Part shown: positions 12,081-22,930 of the stretch, one piece after another | Position numbering within the stretch: position 1 is the first letter of the stretch | Layout of the letters: every line of letters begins with the position of its first letter | Origin: Tilletiopsis washingtonensis | Taxonomy: Eukaryota > Basidiomycota > Exobasidiomycetes > Entylomatales | Length of the DNA stretch: 64,000 bases | Reading direction: 5' to 3' | Assembly (NCBI RefSeq): GCF_003144115.1 | Contig: NW_020312015.1 | Span: 245,945 to 309,944 of the forward strand | The notes under the pieces: model-generated | Told to the model about the DNA's origin: nothing | Seen by the model: the letters and a program-made list of their open reading frames with translations, nothing else | The model's database searches: none | Made by a program: the position numbers and the translations under genes

Positions 12081-14358
12081 ATGTTCGGCGCCGCAGCGGC
12101 GCACCTGAACAGCGACGCAGCAGCGCAGCAGCAGGCGCAGCTCGAGGCTGAGGCGCAGCAGCAACAGCAGCAGGCAGGATGCAGTGGCGCGGCGGCTTTC
12201 TGGCTCGATGAGGACGAGCGGCAACTCGACTTGGTCTTCGTGAGTGCGGCGAAGGAGGCGGGAGCAGAGATGCAAGGGAACTTGCGGCAGATGAGCTTCC
12301 GTCAGGCTTGGGCAGAAGCGCTGGGCACGTCGTCTACAGCAGAGCGGGCGACGTGTCCGGTAGCGAGTGCGACACACGAGCTTCAGAGTTTGCCTCAGGC
12401 GCCCTCAGGCGCCCAAGGAGCTGCTTCGGCGCACACGACACCCTGCCGTGCACTGCGCATGATGCACTGCCGCGGGAGCTGTCAGTGGGACTGCTGCCGC
12501 ATTGGGCCTGGCTTGAGATGACAGGCTCGCTGCAGAGCACCGCCTTCGGAGCTGTACTGATGCTTGTGCTGCTGCAGATCATGGACGCGACCGGCTCGAT
12601 GGGCAGCTACATTGCCGTGAGTTCGCTGCGACGCCTCAGCACGCTCTGCGCCTGGCTCACCTCTCGCCTGCAGTCCGCAACGCGCAACATCGAGACGATC
12701 TGCGAGAACGTGCGTGTCTTTGGCGCCTTACTTTGCTGCTGTCCGCTCACTCCCGTGCCCTGCAGATCATCCGCTCAGAACAGCTCTCGTCGCCCGGTGC
12801 GCTGCGCATTGCTCTCGTCGCCTACCGCGACCACCCGCCGCAAGACCACACGTATATCGTCAAGACGTGTGCGTACTGTTTTCCGCCTCTACTGCGCCTC
12901 TACTGACCCTCGATGCAGTCGGCGGCTTCACGACGTCCGTTGAGGTGATCAAGCAGAACCTCAGCACGCTGTACGCATCGGGCGGAGGCGATGGCCCCGA
13001 GGCAGTCACGGCGGCGCTGAAAGCTGCGTGCGACTTGGAGTGGCGCCAGAGTGCCACACGTCTGGCTGTGCTCATTGCAGATGCGCCGCCGCACGGCATC
13101 GGCGAGGTGAGTCTATGCGTGTTCGCCTGCGAGAAGCCGTGCTGATCTGTGCGGCGGCAGTACGGCGATGGCTTCCATCTTGGCTCGCCAGACGGCGAAG
13201 ACCCGCTGCGCCTGGCTCGTGGCATGGCAGCTGCCGGCATTCCGCTCTTCATGGTCGCCTGCGAGCCGGCGCTCAGCGGCTACCAGCAAGCCGCCGACTT
13301 CTACCAGGGCCTCGTGCGGCTCACTGGCGGCCAGCTGCTGCCGCTCACGACTGCCTCGCTCCTTACGCCCGTCATCATCGGTGCCGCAGCGGAGTGCATG
13401 TCACTCGACCGCCTGCACCGCGAGGTCGGTGACCAAGTAGCACAGCGCATCGCAGACATGAGTCTGGAGAACAACGAGCGCGACGTCATGGACTCGGTGA
13501 CGCGCGATCTGTTCGAGAGCCTGACGCTGCGGAGAGAGACGACGAAGCATCTCATCGTCGAGAGCATCTACAATGAGAGCGCCGAAAGCAAACACAACAT
13601 TGAGGTCTGGACGCAGGCGCGCGACTTGGCAGCTGCGCGGCCACTGCTGAAGAAGGTGCGTAGCAAGGTGTGTGAAACGGGACTGCGCTGAGCTGACAGG
13701 GACTTTGCATCATAGGTCGTCGGCTCGCGCCTTTCCGCCAAGTATCTGCGAGAGCGCTCCATCTCGTCGAGCTACAAGCCCTTCACGCCGTACGCGCATC
13801 CGCGATTCTCTCCTCCCGCCGCGTCAGGCAGTGGCAGCACCGCCGAGCGGCGTCGCAGTTCGGGCGGCGCCAGTGGCAGCCGCAAGGTAGTGAGCGACTT
13901 TAGTGCCTTCAGCGCCTCTCCTGGCATGAGTTTCGGCGGCGGCAGCGCGTCAGCTTCCGCCAATGCCTCTCCCGTCCTCTCTTCGAGCGCATTCGGATCG
14001 CCTCAATCATCCGCCTTCCAAGCGCCACGAGACGCATCGGCGTACCGCAGCGCATCGCCGCACTCGTCGGCGCGGGGACGACGGGCGGACGCGATGGACG
14101 ACGAGGACGAAGAGGAGGTGGAAGAGGCTAGAGAGGCGGCCAGCCTGCCGGTGGCATACTCGGACGACGGCGCGGCGATGCAGGTCGCCGGCGACGATGG
14201 CAGTACGCTGGCGCTCAAGAGTGGCGCCATCTCCATGGAGCAGGTGAGTGACGCGTACGCGCAGAAGCAAGAGCCTTCGGCTGACGCCTTCTGTCGATGC
14301 TCAGGTGCGCAGACTGGCGATGGTCAGTGCACAGCGCGGCGGCCTGGGTGCCGCATGA
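12081..14358 (+). CDS. VWA-domain protein, VwkA-like without a visible kinase domain
   Basis: The first exon (MFGAAAAH...) is Gln-rich. After the first intron comes FIMDATGSMGSYIA, a metal-ion adhesion site of the D-x-T-G-S type seen in alpha-kinase-associated VWA domains (VwkA) rather than the integrin D-x-S-x-S. The domain continues through RIALVAYRDHPPQD, FGGFTTSVEVIKQNL, GGGDGPEAVTAAL and LIADAPPHGIGEYGDGF. A long helical part follows (residues about 230-330), then a Ser/Gly-rich tail with an acidic block (DDEDEEEVEEAREAA). It ends VSAQRGGLGAA. No alpha-kinase catalytic domain follows. About seven introns; all junctions read preserve frame. Function is unknown; a metal-dependent adaptor role is inference. 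Confidence 0.85.
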
Positions 14359-14708
14359 GAGAGCACGAAACGACAAGAGACTCGTAGCAAATCTCGCTTC
14401 TCCTCTCCTCTCCTCTTACAAAGACATGTGCTCGCGATAATGATGCCGCCGCTGGCAAAGGCCCGACATGCGAGCAATGGCTACTCTTACCTACTGCTTG
14501 CTCTGGCGCACTGCGAGCAGGAAGGAGGCAGGACGAGACGCGGCCAACGCGCCCAGGCCCGCCGCTCGACGTCTGTATTTTCGCCTTCACCATCTCCTCA
14601 GTCGCACCACGAGCACGCGGCTCGGCCCACGCGTGCTGATGTTGGAATGAGGAGCGTGACATTGTACCCTGAAGAGTCGAGAACGAGCTGCGGACGTGTG
14701 GAAGAGGC
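14359..14708. other. Convergent 3' intergenic stretch
   Basis: 350 nt between the ends of the VWA gene and TMA16, including a CT-rich run near 14398-14417. No gene seen. Confidence 0.4.
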
Positions 14709-15774
14709 TCAGAGGACCATGGCGTCCGGAGCCGCCGGAGCTGCCGCCGGTGTTGCGGCAGTCTTGCTGCTACTGCTGCTGGCGCCCGCTGCGTTGCGTG
14801 CATCCTCCAGCTCCAGCTCCTTGTGCTGGCCCTTCTGCACCATGTCGTACTGCTGTCTGCAGACCACAGGTTCATCAGCCTCTCTTCGCGCTCTCGCAGC
14901 GCAGGTTCACTCACTGGAACTTTCCACTGATGCGCCGCATCCGGAACAGGCTCAGCTGCCGCTCATCTCCCTCCCACTCGCGCAGCAGCCGCACGTTGAC
15001 CTCGCTCAGCAGGTCTGGCACCTCCATGCCCGTCTCGTAGTCCTGCTGCTCCTTCTCTGCCTGCGCACGCAGCGCCACTTCGCGCGCGCTTGGTGGGCGG
15101 CCCGCTCGTCGTTGAGACTCGATCTCGGAGAGCTCGGCAGCGTGTCGGGGCAGGAAGGAGGATTGGAGGAAGGAGTGGAAGGCGGGAAGATCGGGGATGC
15201 AGGACCACTCCGAGGGGAGGAGGAGGATGATGGAGAGCAGCTTGTCGACTGTGATTTGAAGCGTCAGCAATGGCGGAGAGAAGAGAGCAGAGGGGCCAGG
15301 AAGCGTCGCCAGTCCAGCTGGAGGACAGCACAGCGCCTTCGTGGCGTCGTCGCGTCTGCTCGTGGGCGAGGGCAGACGAGAGCGCGCTGAACGAATCTCG
15401 CGCCATCACCGCTGGAGCACCGCAGCAATCTTTGCGCCACGCCCGGCCAGCTTGCAGTGTGCCCTCGTCCGCGCCCGACAGCAGAACTTGCCAGCAGGCC
15501 AGGAGCGTGCCTCACAGTGCACGAGGCCGGCGTCTGCCTCATGCAGCAGCGCACCTCTCCACAATGCCATACTGCAGCAAGCGCCACTTCTCCTCCTCTC
15601 GTCGGCCCGGCACTGACCCTTTGCGCCGCGCTTGCGGCCGGCGACGCCCTTGCCCTGCGCCAGGCGCGTCTCGCGCAGGTGGCAGCGCTCCAGCTGTGCG
15701 GCGCGGCGGCTGCCCGGGTGCGTGGGTGCGCCCTTGCGCTTGACCGTCTTGGTGGTGAGCTTCTTGCCGCCCAT
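14709..15774 (-). CDS. TMA16: TMA16 family ribosome-biogenesis factor
   Basis: Tma16 binds late nuclear pre-60S ribosomes. Three exons (15774-15618, 15248-14915, 14856-14709) give 212 aa, close to human TMA16. The N-terminus has the family pattern: basic MGGKKLTTKTVKRKG, then THPGSRRAAQLERCHLRE, matching the conserved HP-x-SRKA-x-Q region. Joining at 15618/15248 yields AKVDKLLSIILLLP, the expected second block. It is followed by LPRHAAELSEIESQRR, GRPPSAREVAL and EVPDLLSEVNVRLLREWEG, then FRMRRI. The tail is Ser/Ala-rich. The first intron is 369 nt, long for this genome. The gene is divergent from the LOG-CAF16 gene (284 nt). Confidence 0.88.
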
Positions 15775-16058
15775 GGTGCTGAGGATGAGGGTGAGGAGGC
15801 TGGTGGAGGAGAGGCAGGCAGAGGAGCGTGGCAGTGCCGCAAATTCTCAGCCCCGCTCGAGGGGCCAACTTTTGGAGCGCGACTCGACTTAGGTAAGCGG
15901 GGCGTCTTCCGCGGATGCCGCGGCGGGCCGCGAGGCTTGCTGCTCCCACGCCCGCTGACCTGACTCGAAGGACTGAACGTGCCTCCACAAGGGCAACCCC
16001 GCCCATGGCCTGTCCTTCGCTTCACACCACCACCACCCTGACCCGGACACCCACCACG

Positions 16059-18112
16059 ATGCAGTCCTTCGCCGTCTTCTGCGGCTCGGCACCCGGCAGC
16101 GCGCCCGAGTATCTGGCTGCGGCGCGCGATGTCGGCACGGCGCTGGCTCAACAACAACGACGCCTCGTGTACGGCGGCGGCGAGCGCGGCCTGTGAGTCA
16201 GCCGGGCAGGCGGGGCACCGGGCGGGTGCGAGAGAGAGTGCTGGGCATGCGTGGCCGTAGCGGCAGCTATGGCGCTTCATGGCTTGCGCTCCAACGTGCG
16301 AGCGCCTCCGCCTGGCCAGTAGCCCGAGTAGCCGCATTTGACGCCTTGCACGCACGCCGCTGACGCGCGCCCGCACCAGCATGGGCGCCGTCTGCTCCGC
16401 CACGCTCTCCTCGGGCGGCGCCGCACTCGGCGTGCTGCCGCGCATCATGGTGAAGGCGCCCACTCGCGGGCCCAACGCCGCAGCGGGCACCGGCTCAGCA
16501 GAGGGCGCCGGCCCGATGCAGCTCGACAACGGCACCGAAGGCACGCAGCGCCTCACCACCGTGCTCGTGCCCGACATGCATGCACGCAAGCTGCGCATGG
16601 CCAACGAGAGCGATGCGTTCTTGGTGCTGCCCGGCGGGTACGGCAGCTTCGAGGAGGGTGAGTCGCGCGGGCGAGCATGCGCACGAGGGAGAGGCTGACT
16701 TGGTGTGCGCGCTTAGCGTTTGAGATGATCACCTGGACGCAGCTTGGCATCCAACGAAAGCGTGAGTGGCGCCGTAGCATCGCTCTCTGTTCCTCGCGGT
16801 GCTCAGGCCAGTCACTGCCTCATAGCCGTCGTGTTCCTGAACGTCAACAATTTCTACGACCCGCTCCTTGCGCTGGTTGAGCGCGGCGTTTCTGAAGGCT
16901 TCATCACGTCCGCCGGACGGGCGCTGATCACGCTGGTGTCCGAGGCCGATGCCTCTTCAGCGGGCAGCTGGGGTGCCGCGGCCATTCTCGCCGCCGAGAA
17001 GCTCGGTCCCGAGATCCAAGCTGCCGGCTCGGGCTACTGGAACTGGTCTGCCTCTCAAAACGGCGCAAAGCAGCCTGCAGACGTGACGCAGCTGGCATCC
17101 GCAGAGCGGGCTGTCGATGTCAAGGACCTGACGTTTGCATTCACGCAAGAGCGAGAGCCGGCGCTGGTCGACTGCAACCTCTCCCTCTCGCGCGGCTCGC
17201 GCTGCCTCCTGATTGGCGCAAACGGCGCTGGCAAGTCTACGTTGCTGCGTCTGCTGGCTGGCAAGCGTCTGCCTGGACGGGATGCGCACGTGCGCGTGTA
17301 CGGCAAGGATGTCTTCCACGATGCGCCGCGCGGCATCGTCTATCTCGGCACGGAGTGGGCCATGAACCCCGTGGTTCGCGGCGACATTCGCGTCTCGCAC
17401 TTTCTCGACTCAGTCGGGGGCTTCCGACACAAGGCGCGTCGTGATCGCCTGCTCGACATTCTGGACGTCGACATCTCGTGGCGCATGCATCAGATCAGCG
17501 ACGGTGAACGCAGACGCGTGCAGCTGACGATGGGCTTGATGGAGGAGTGGGACGTGCTGCTCCTCGACGAAGTCACGGTCGATCTCGACGTGCAGGTGCG
17601 CGCGGACCTGCTCAAGTTCTTGAGGAGCGAGACGGAGGAGAGAGGCGCCACCATCATCTGTGAGTCACTCGACTGGCATGGCATCATAGCCAGACTGACA
17701 CTGCCCTCCAGACGCGACGCACATCTTCGACGGCCTCTCCTCGTTCCCGACGCACATTCTGCACATGCAAATGGGCCGCACCACCTCGTCCATGCCCATC
17801 ACCTGGCCTCCGCGCGCCGACGGCGTCTGTCAAGATGCGCTGCCCGTGCTGGACGAGAGCGGCAGCGATGCCGATGCGCTCTCCGAGGGCGAGCGCGGCA
17901 CACTGCTGCCGACGGCGCTGGCGTGGCTGCGTGCGGATCGCGAGCTGCGCATCAAGACGGAGAGAGAGAGCGGCAATGTCAAGCGAGGCGCGAAGGCGGG
18001 ACAGGTAGATACCGACAGCGAGACGGTGAGCGGGAGAGCCGAGGGGCGTTGCTTCGCATGTGCTGACCTCGCTGGCCCGCAGTTCTACAAGAAGTACGAC
18101 TACAACAACTAG
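16059..18112 (+). CDS. LOG-domain / CAF16-like ABC ATPase fusion protein
   Basis: Six exons (16059-16192, 16380-16657, 16717-16761, 16826-17659, 17712-18025, 18083-18112) sum exactly to 544 aa. Residues 1 to about 225 are a lonely-guy (LOG, cytokinin-riboside phosphoribohydrolase / lysine-decarboxylase-like) domain: [18 protein letters not shown] and the PGGYGSFEE motif, then [18 protein letters not shown]. With no stop between them, residues from about 247 form one ABC ATPase domain: Walker [10 protein letters not shown] (about 282-290), signature [10 protein letters not shown] (about 375-384), Walker B WDVLLLDE. It is of the CAF16 type, a soluble single ABC ATPase tied to the CCR4-NOT complex. 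The tail ends FYKKYDYNN. The two domains lie in a single 834-nt exon. LOG activity is nucleoside-monophosphate base release; why it is joined to CAF16 is unknown. Confidence 0.85.
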
Positions 18113-18246
18113 AAAGCAGAGCATGCGCATCGTAGAGGATGACTCGCAAATGCAGCATCTCGAGCACACGCAGGCGCGCGACGACGTGATAGGGTATCAG
18201 TTGAGAGTAAGGGTTCTACATGGCGTGTGACGGGGGAAGCAGGTGG

Positions 18247-20740
18247 CTAGCGGAAGTTGAGCTTGATGAGGAAGAGCAGGCAGTCTGTGCGCAGAGACGC
18301 GTGTGCAGCATCAGCATTCTACTCGGAGCTCCGAGGTTGGCCTTCTGCCTCTCGCTACTCACCTTGCAGCACATGCACGCTCGTCCACACGACGCTCGTG
18401 ACGAGCTCGGGATGCGCGCGCATCTCGTCGAGGCCGAGGTTGGTGACGTCGACGTCGAAGCAGAGCAGGCAGAGCGTGCGCGCCACCCAGGAGCTGGAGA
18501 GCTCCGACGCCCAGATGGCGAGCGAGCCGAGAATGGTAAGCTGGTAGTTGTAGGGATCGCGCGCGTCGTCGAAGGCGAAGAAGGGGTATAGGTCTGCAAG
18601 AGGAGCGAATGAGCAGTGCAGAAGGAAGCGGAGAAGCGATGATGGCACGCACGCTGGTTCTTGCCGAAGTGCAGAATCGAGACCCAGCCGAGAAAGGCGA
18701 GCATGGTGGTGTTCTGCGCCAGGTTGCGCAGGTAGAATGCTGGCGGCGGTGCAGGTCAGCTTGGGCGGACAGGGCCGTGTGATGTCGGAGAAGCGCGGCA
18801 CGCACCAATGCCGACGCCCTCGACGTACTCCTCCCACGACTTGGGGTCCGGGTTGAAATATTGTACGACTCGATGACAGAGACTCGTCATGCTGTGTGTG
18901 TGCGTGTGCGAGGAGAGTGAGCACATGCCTCGAGCGCGTCCTTGATGCATGCTGCCCACACGCACCTGAAGGGATACCAGATGCAGACCCAGAAGGAGCT
19001 CATGAGCTGCACGAGGGCAAACTGGTCGAAGGAGCGCAGACGCGCAAAGAGGTTGCGGTAGAAGCTGGGTGCGCGATGAGAGTCAGATGGAAGGGCCAGC
19101 GAGTAACCGGCGCGGCGAGGAGGCGCGCACATGAAGTAGACCTGCCGCGAAGAGACGTCAGCAAAGCCAGCAGTGCCTCGTGCAGCCGGCGCACCTCACC
19201 ATGAAATAGTAGTACCTGAAGCAAAACTGCAATGCTCTGCTCCGCACTCTCTCCTCCAGGATCCACTGCGACAGCAGCATGAGGACATTGACGTTGATCG
19301 TCCAGAACATGACGTAGGCCGTGCCGTCGAGGCCCGTGTGCGGCAGCGTCGAGAGATAGACGCTCGCATAGCCTTGGCCCGCGAGCAGCGCCACCAAGGC
19401 CAGCCCGATCGTGCCGCTGAACCAGAGGAAGCGCGTGTATGACGCCGGGATGCGACGCGCGAGTTGACGCTCCAGGAACGCTGCATGAAGGACATCAGGC
19501 GTCAAACCTGGAGAGAGCAATCGGACAGCCACTCACTTTTCTGCGTGTGCGTCAAGCTATGGCGGTAGTTCTGTCGCCCGCTTCTTCTCAAGCCAGCAAG
19601 ACAGACAAACGCAGGCATGGCCATCGTAGCAAACGCCAGGCCGACCCAGAGCGTCTTGCGCTGCCACTGCACGTCGTCGTTGTCGTTATCACCGCGATGA
19701 CCCTCGTGTCCCCAGCCCGGCAGCCAGCTGCCCGGCCGGCGCGTGCCGAGCGAGTCGAGGCGCAGAGAGTGCAGCGTGTAGCCCGAGGCGAGAGAGAGCA
19801 GCCAGAACATGGCGTACGACGTCTTGGCACCCAGCGCGGCGGGCCACCAGTTGAGGCGGTAGAGCGAGAAGAGTTGTGTGATGTAGATGAGCGCTGAAGC
19901 CGAATCAGGTCAGCCTGCGGCACCAAGGGGCATGGTGAGGAGCTACGCACCGACCGCAACGTAGATGCCATAGTAGAAGAAGAGGAAGAACCAGAAGTTT
20001 GCGTCTGTGGTCGAGGAGCCATATTCGCCATGTGTCGGTGTCCTGCACCAAGGTGCGTCGGGCGAGGAGCTATCGGGATCGCACCACGGCGCATTCTTGT
20101 CGTACGGATCCGTCTTTGGGAACGGCATGGCGCACCACGCCCACACGACCAGACTTGGCGCCACGGCCAACACGAGCCAGCGGCGCCAGAAGGAGTCGAG
20201 CCAGCGCTCCACGGTGCGTGCTTCGGGACGAAAGGCATCCTTCCAACGTGGTCGTGGACCGGCGGCTGAAGCGAGGCCAGTGGAGCTGGGCTCGCGTGGC
20301 AGATGCGTACGACGCAGACCAGGGCCGGTGCGCAGACGGGGCCCGCCGCCGAGCAGGGAGGTGTGCTCATCCTCGTCTGCTGCAGCAGAGGGATTGGGCA
20401 GCACGTTGGTGAGCCATGCCCAGGCACCCTGGCGCGGCGCAGGCTGGCGTGGCCGCGCGTGCGCCGGTGCAGCGCGCGCCGTAGGGTCGCGCAGACGAGC
20501 GCTGGGTCCTGCTGCGGCGCCGAGAGCGGAGTGCAGGGAGCGCGGCGGAGGCAGCGCAAGCCCGGAGAGAGGCTGGGCGTGTCGTCTGGGCGAGAGTGGC
20601 GGAGACCGCAGCAGCGCAGCATGGCTGCTGCTTGCGCCCGCGCCGAGGCCGAGGCCGCCGCGCGGACGCGAGGAGGAGGGCGCGGCATCGTCGGGCGCCC
20701 AGCGGTCGGAGCCGGTGGAGAGCGGCTGGAAGGTGGCCAT
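18247..20740 (-). CDS. Multi-pass membrane protein of unknown function
   Basis: The chosen ATG (20740) starts a disordered, Pro/Ser/Arg-rich cytosolic-looking region of about 200 residues (MATFQPLSTGSDRWAPDD). About nine to ten hydrophobic segments follow: WLVLAVAPSLVVWAW, NFWFFLFFYYGIYVAV, SYAMFWLLSLASGYTL, TLWVGLAFATMAMPAFV, FLWFSGTIGLALVALL, AYVMFWTINVNVLMLL, FALVQLMSSFWVCIWY, TMLAFLGWVSILHF, LTILGSLAIWASEL and SVVWTSVHVLQNMLFL. Between TM1 and TM2 is a loop with paired PWC motifs (APWCDPD, APWCRTP) that could form a disulfide if lumenal. It ends LIKLNFR. About nine small introns. I do not recognise the family; no EXS, MFS or transporter signature is visible. Confidence 0.8.
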
Positions 20741-21338
20741 ACTGCCGCGCAGAAGAGTGGCAGCGCGAGGGCCGAGCGCAGAGCTGGCGGAGAAGACGTG
20801 GGACGGAGGTGGTGGATTCGAGGCAAGGAGCGGGGTGCCCTTCCAGGGGCGTGGCTGCAGCGCAGCGAGCATGCACGGACCGCGTCGCGGCCGTTGGGCG
20901 CAGCACGCGCCGCCGCGCCGCCAGCTTGCCCACCTCTCACGCACTCTCGCGGCCGTCGACTCGGCAACGCACACAGCTGCAGTCACGGTCACAGTCTGCT
21001 GCTGCTTCTGACAGCGCAGTCCGGCGTCGCAGCTGCAGGCCAAAGGCAAGGCGGCCAGGCCGAGCGCACGTGATGACAGCGTGGGAGCAGCGCCCTCTCC
21101 GCTCGCCGCTGCCGTGTCTCGTGCGGGAAGCCGTCAAAAAGTGCGGCGGCCTCCGCTCGCTGAATTCGCGCCCTTCGCTCCTCGCTTCTCACCCTCGCAC
21201 TCCCTCGTCGTCTGTCTCTCTCCTTGCATTCTCTGCGCACCTCGACGCACGCTTGGAGCACCTCACGTCTGCCTACTTCGCCTCTTCGCATCGCCCTCGC
21301 ACTTGTCCCCAAGCACCGAGCTTCTGTTCTCTTCCGCC
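20741..21338. promoter_or_regulatory. Divergent intergenic region, membrane protein / BMT2
   Basis: 598 nt between divergent starts, CT-rich close to the BMT2 start (21180-21330). No coding region recognised. Confidence 0.35.
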
Positions 21339-22738
21339 ATGTCGTCGCCCAAGCCCGATGAGGTGGCCATGGATGTTGCCGCCGACGAGGCAGTCGAGGG
21401 CAGCGCCGCAGGCACCGCCAAGAAGGGCAAGCTGGTGCGGCCGCGCGGCAAGGTGCGTCTCTCTTGTCTCTCCTTGCGCAGCGGCCCCCGCTTACCATCT
21501 GCATTGGTCTTCAGCGTGGCGGTGCCAAGAACCGCAAAGCAGGCGCAGTCGACGTCGAGGCCGCGGCCAAGAAGGCCTCCAAGTCCGCCTCCTCCGAGGG
21601 ACGTAGCATGGGCGCACTGGCCATTGCGCGCTACCATGCGCTGGAGAAGGAGGCACATGCATCCGCCACGACTGCCGCTCGGCGCGCCGAGATCGCAGCG
21701 GAGCAGGAGGCGCTGGGTGGGCTGAAGGCATACCAGGATGCCAGCATCCGCGGCGGCGATAAGCAGAAGGGCGGCGAGACGGGGAAATGGCTCGCCGAGA
21801 CGCTGGCCAAGGTGCGCGGCACCGAGGAGGTGAGTTCGCCGGCGACGTGCACTCTCGTCCCGGGCTGACCCCAGGCGGCTGACGTGCTTGCAGTGCCGCA
21901 TTCTCGACGTCGGCGCCATCGCCGGCACTGCGTACGCCAAGTTCCCCTGGGTCTCCGACACGCCCATCGACCTCAACCCACGTTCCGCACGCGTGATCCG
22001 CGCCGACTTCTTCCAGTTCCCGGCGCCCGACATGGACGAGGAGCAGGCGCTGCAGGCCGAGCAGGCCTTCCTGCTCAAGCATGCAGAGAAGGAAGAGGAG
22101 GAGGAGAGGGAAGAGATGGAGATGGAGGGAAGATGGAGAGGCAAGTATGATGTGGTGGCGCTGAGTCTGGTGGTCAACTTTGTCGGCGACCTGCGGGAAC
22201 GCGGTGAGTGCCATGCTGCCTTGATGGTCGCGGATCTAGAGCCGCAAATGCTCACCTTTTCTGCCAGGTCGCATGCTCCTGCACGCGCATTCCTACCTCA
22301 AGCCCTCCGGTCGCCTCTATCTCGTCCTTCCTCGCGCATGCGTCTCCAACTCGCGCTACCTGACGCACGAGCGGCTCACCGCCATCCTCGGCTCGTGCGG
22401 CTGGGACGTGGAGCGGCAAGACGACAGCAAGCGCCTGACGCGCTGGCTGTGCACGCGCAAGGAGCGGGTGCTGAAGAGCTTGAAGAAGGGAAAGGAGTGG
22501 GATGGCAAGGTGTGGAAGAAGGAGGAGGTGCATCAGGGCAAGGCACTGAATGTGAGTTGGAGAGGCCGAGAGACGTCCTGTGAGGCGTTGCTGCGCTGGC
22601 ACAGTCGCCCGGGCATGTCATACGCACGTGAGGCTCATTCGCTGACGCATCACATCGCCTCTCTCGCCTCCTGCCTCTCCGCTGCCGCGCATGCGCTACT
22701 AGAACTTCGCCATCCTCGTCGGCGGCACCTCGAGCTGA
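21339..22738 (+). CDS. BMT2: 25S rRNA adenine-N1 methyltransferase BMT2
   Basis: Nucleolar SAM-dependent enzyme that makes m1A on large-subunit rRNA. The basic N-terminus (GKLVRPRGKRGGAKNRK) is followed by the helical segment ALAIARYHALEKEAHA and the Bmt2 core: CRILDVGAIAG (SAM-binding glycine motif), TPIDLNPRSARVIRADFF, YDVVALSLVVNFVGDLRERG and LKPSGRLYLVLPRACVSNSRYL. It continues LGSCGWDVERQDDSKRLTRW and ends FAILVGGTSS. An acidic insert (EKEEEEEREEMEMEG) precedes YDVV. Four introns, each in frame. No missing motif was noticed. Confidence 0.93.
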
Positions 22739-22930
22739 GAGCGGCAGCTGGGAGCTGGCAGATGGGACGGAGCGGGTGAGAGAGGTCCGCGCCACGTGCC
22801 TTCTCTGTGGGTTCGAGACGAGGGAGCGAGAAGAGGAGTGGAGAGTCAGGGCGTCGCACATGAGAGCGCTCCCAATGGCCTCTTGCTGCTACGTCCACAG
22901 CGGGCAAGGAGGGAGCCCAATGTCATTGGA

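Noticed and set aside
15598-15617. A 20-nt intron in TMA16 that would restore a frame reading EEEKWRLLQYG
   Set aside because: Too short for fungal splicing. A 369-nt GT-AG intron (15617-15249) instead yields AKVDKLLSIILLLP, which matches the family, and gives a whole-codon total.
22806-22822. GGTTCGAGACG, resembling a tRNA B box
   Set aside because: The last bases do not fit the B-box consensus and no acceptor stem or A box is visible upstream.
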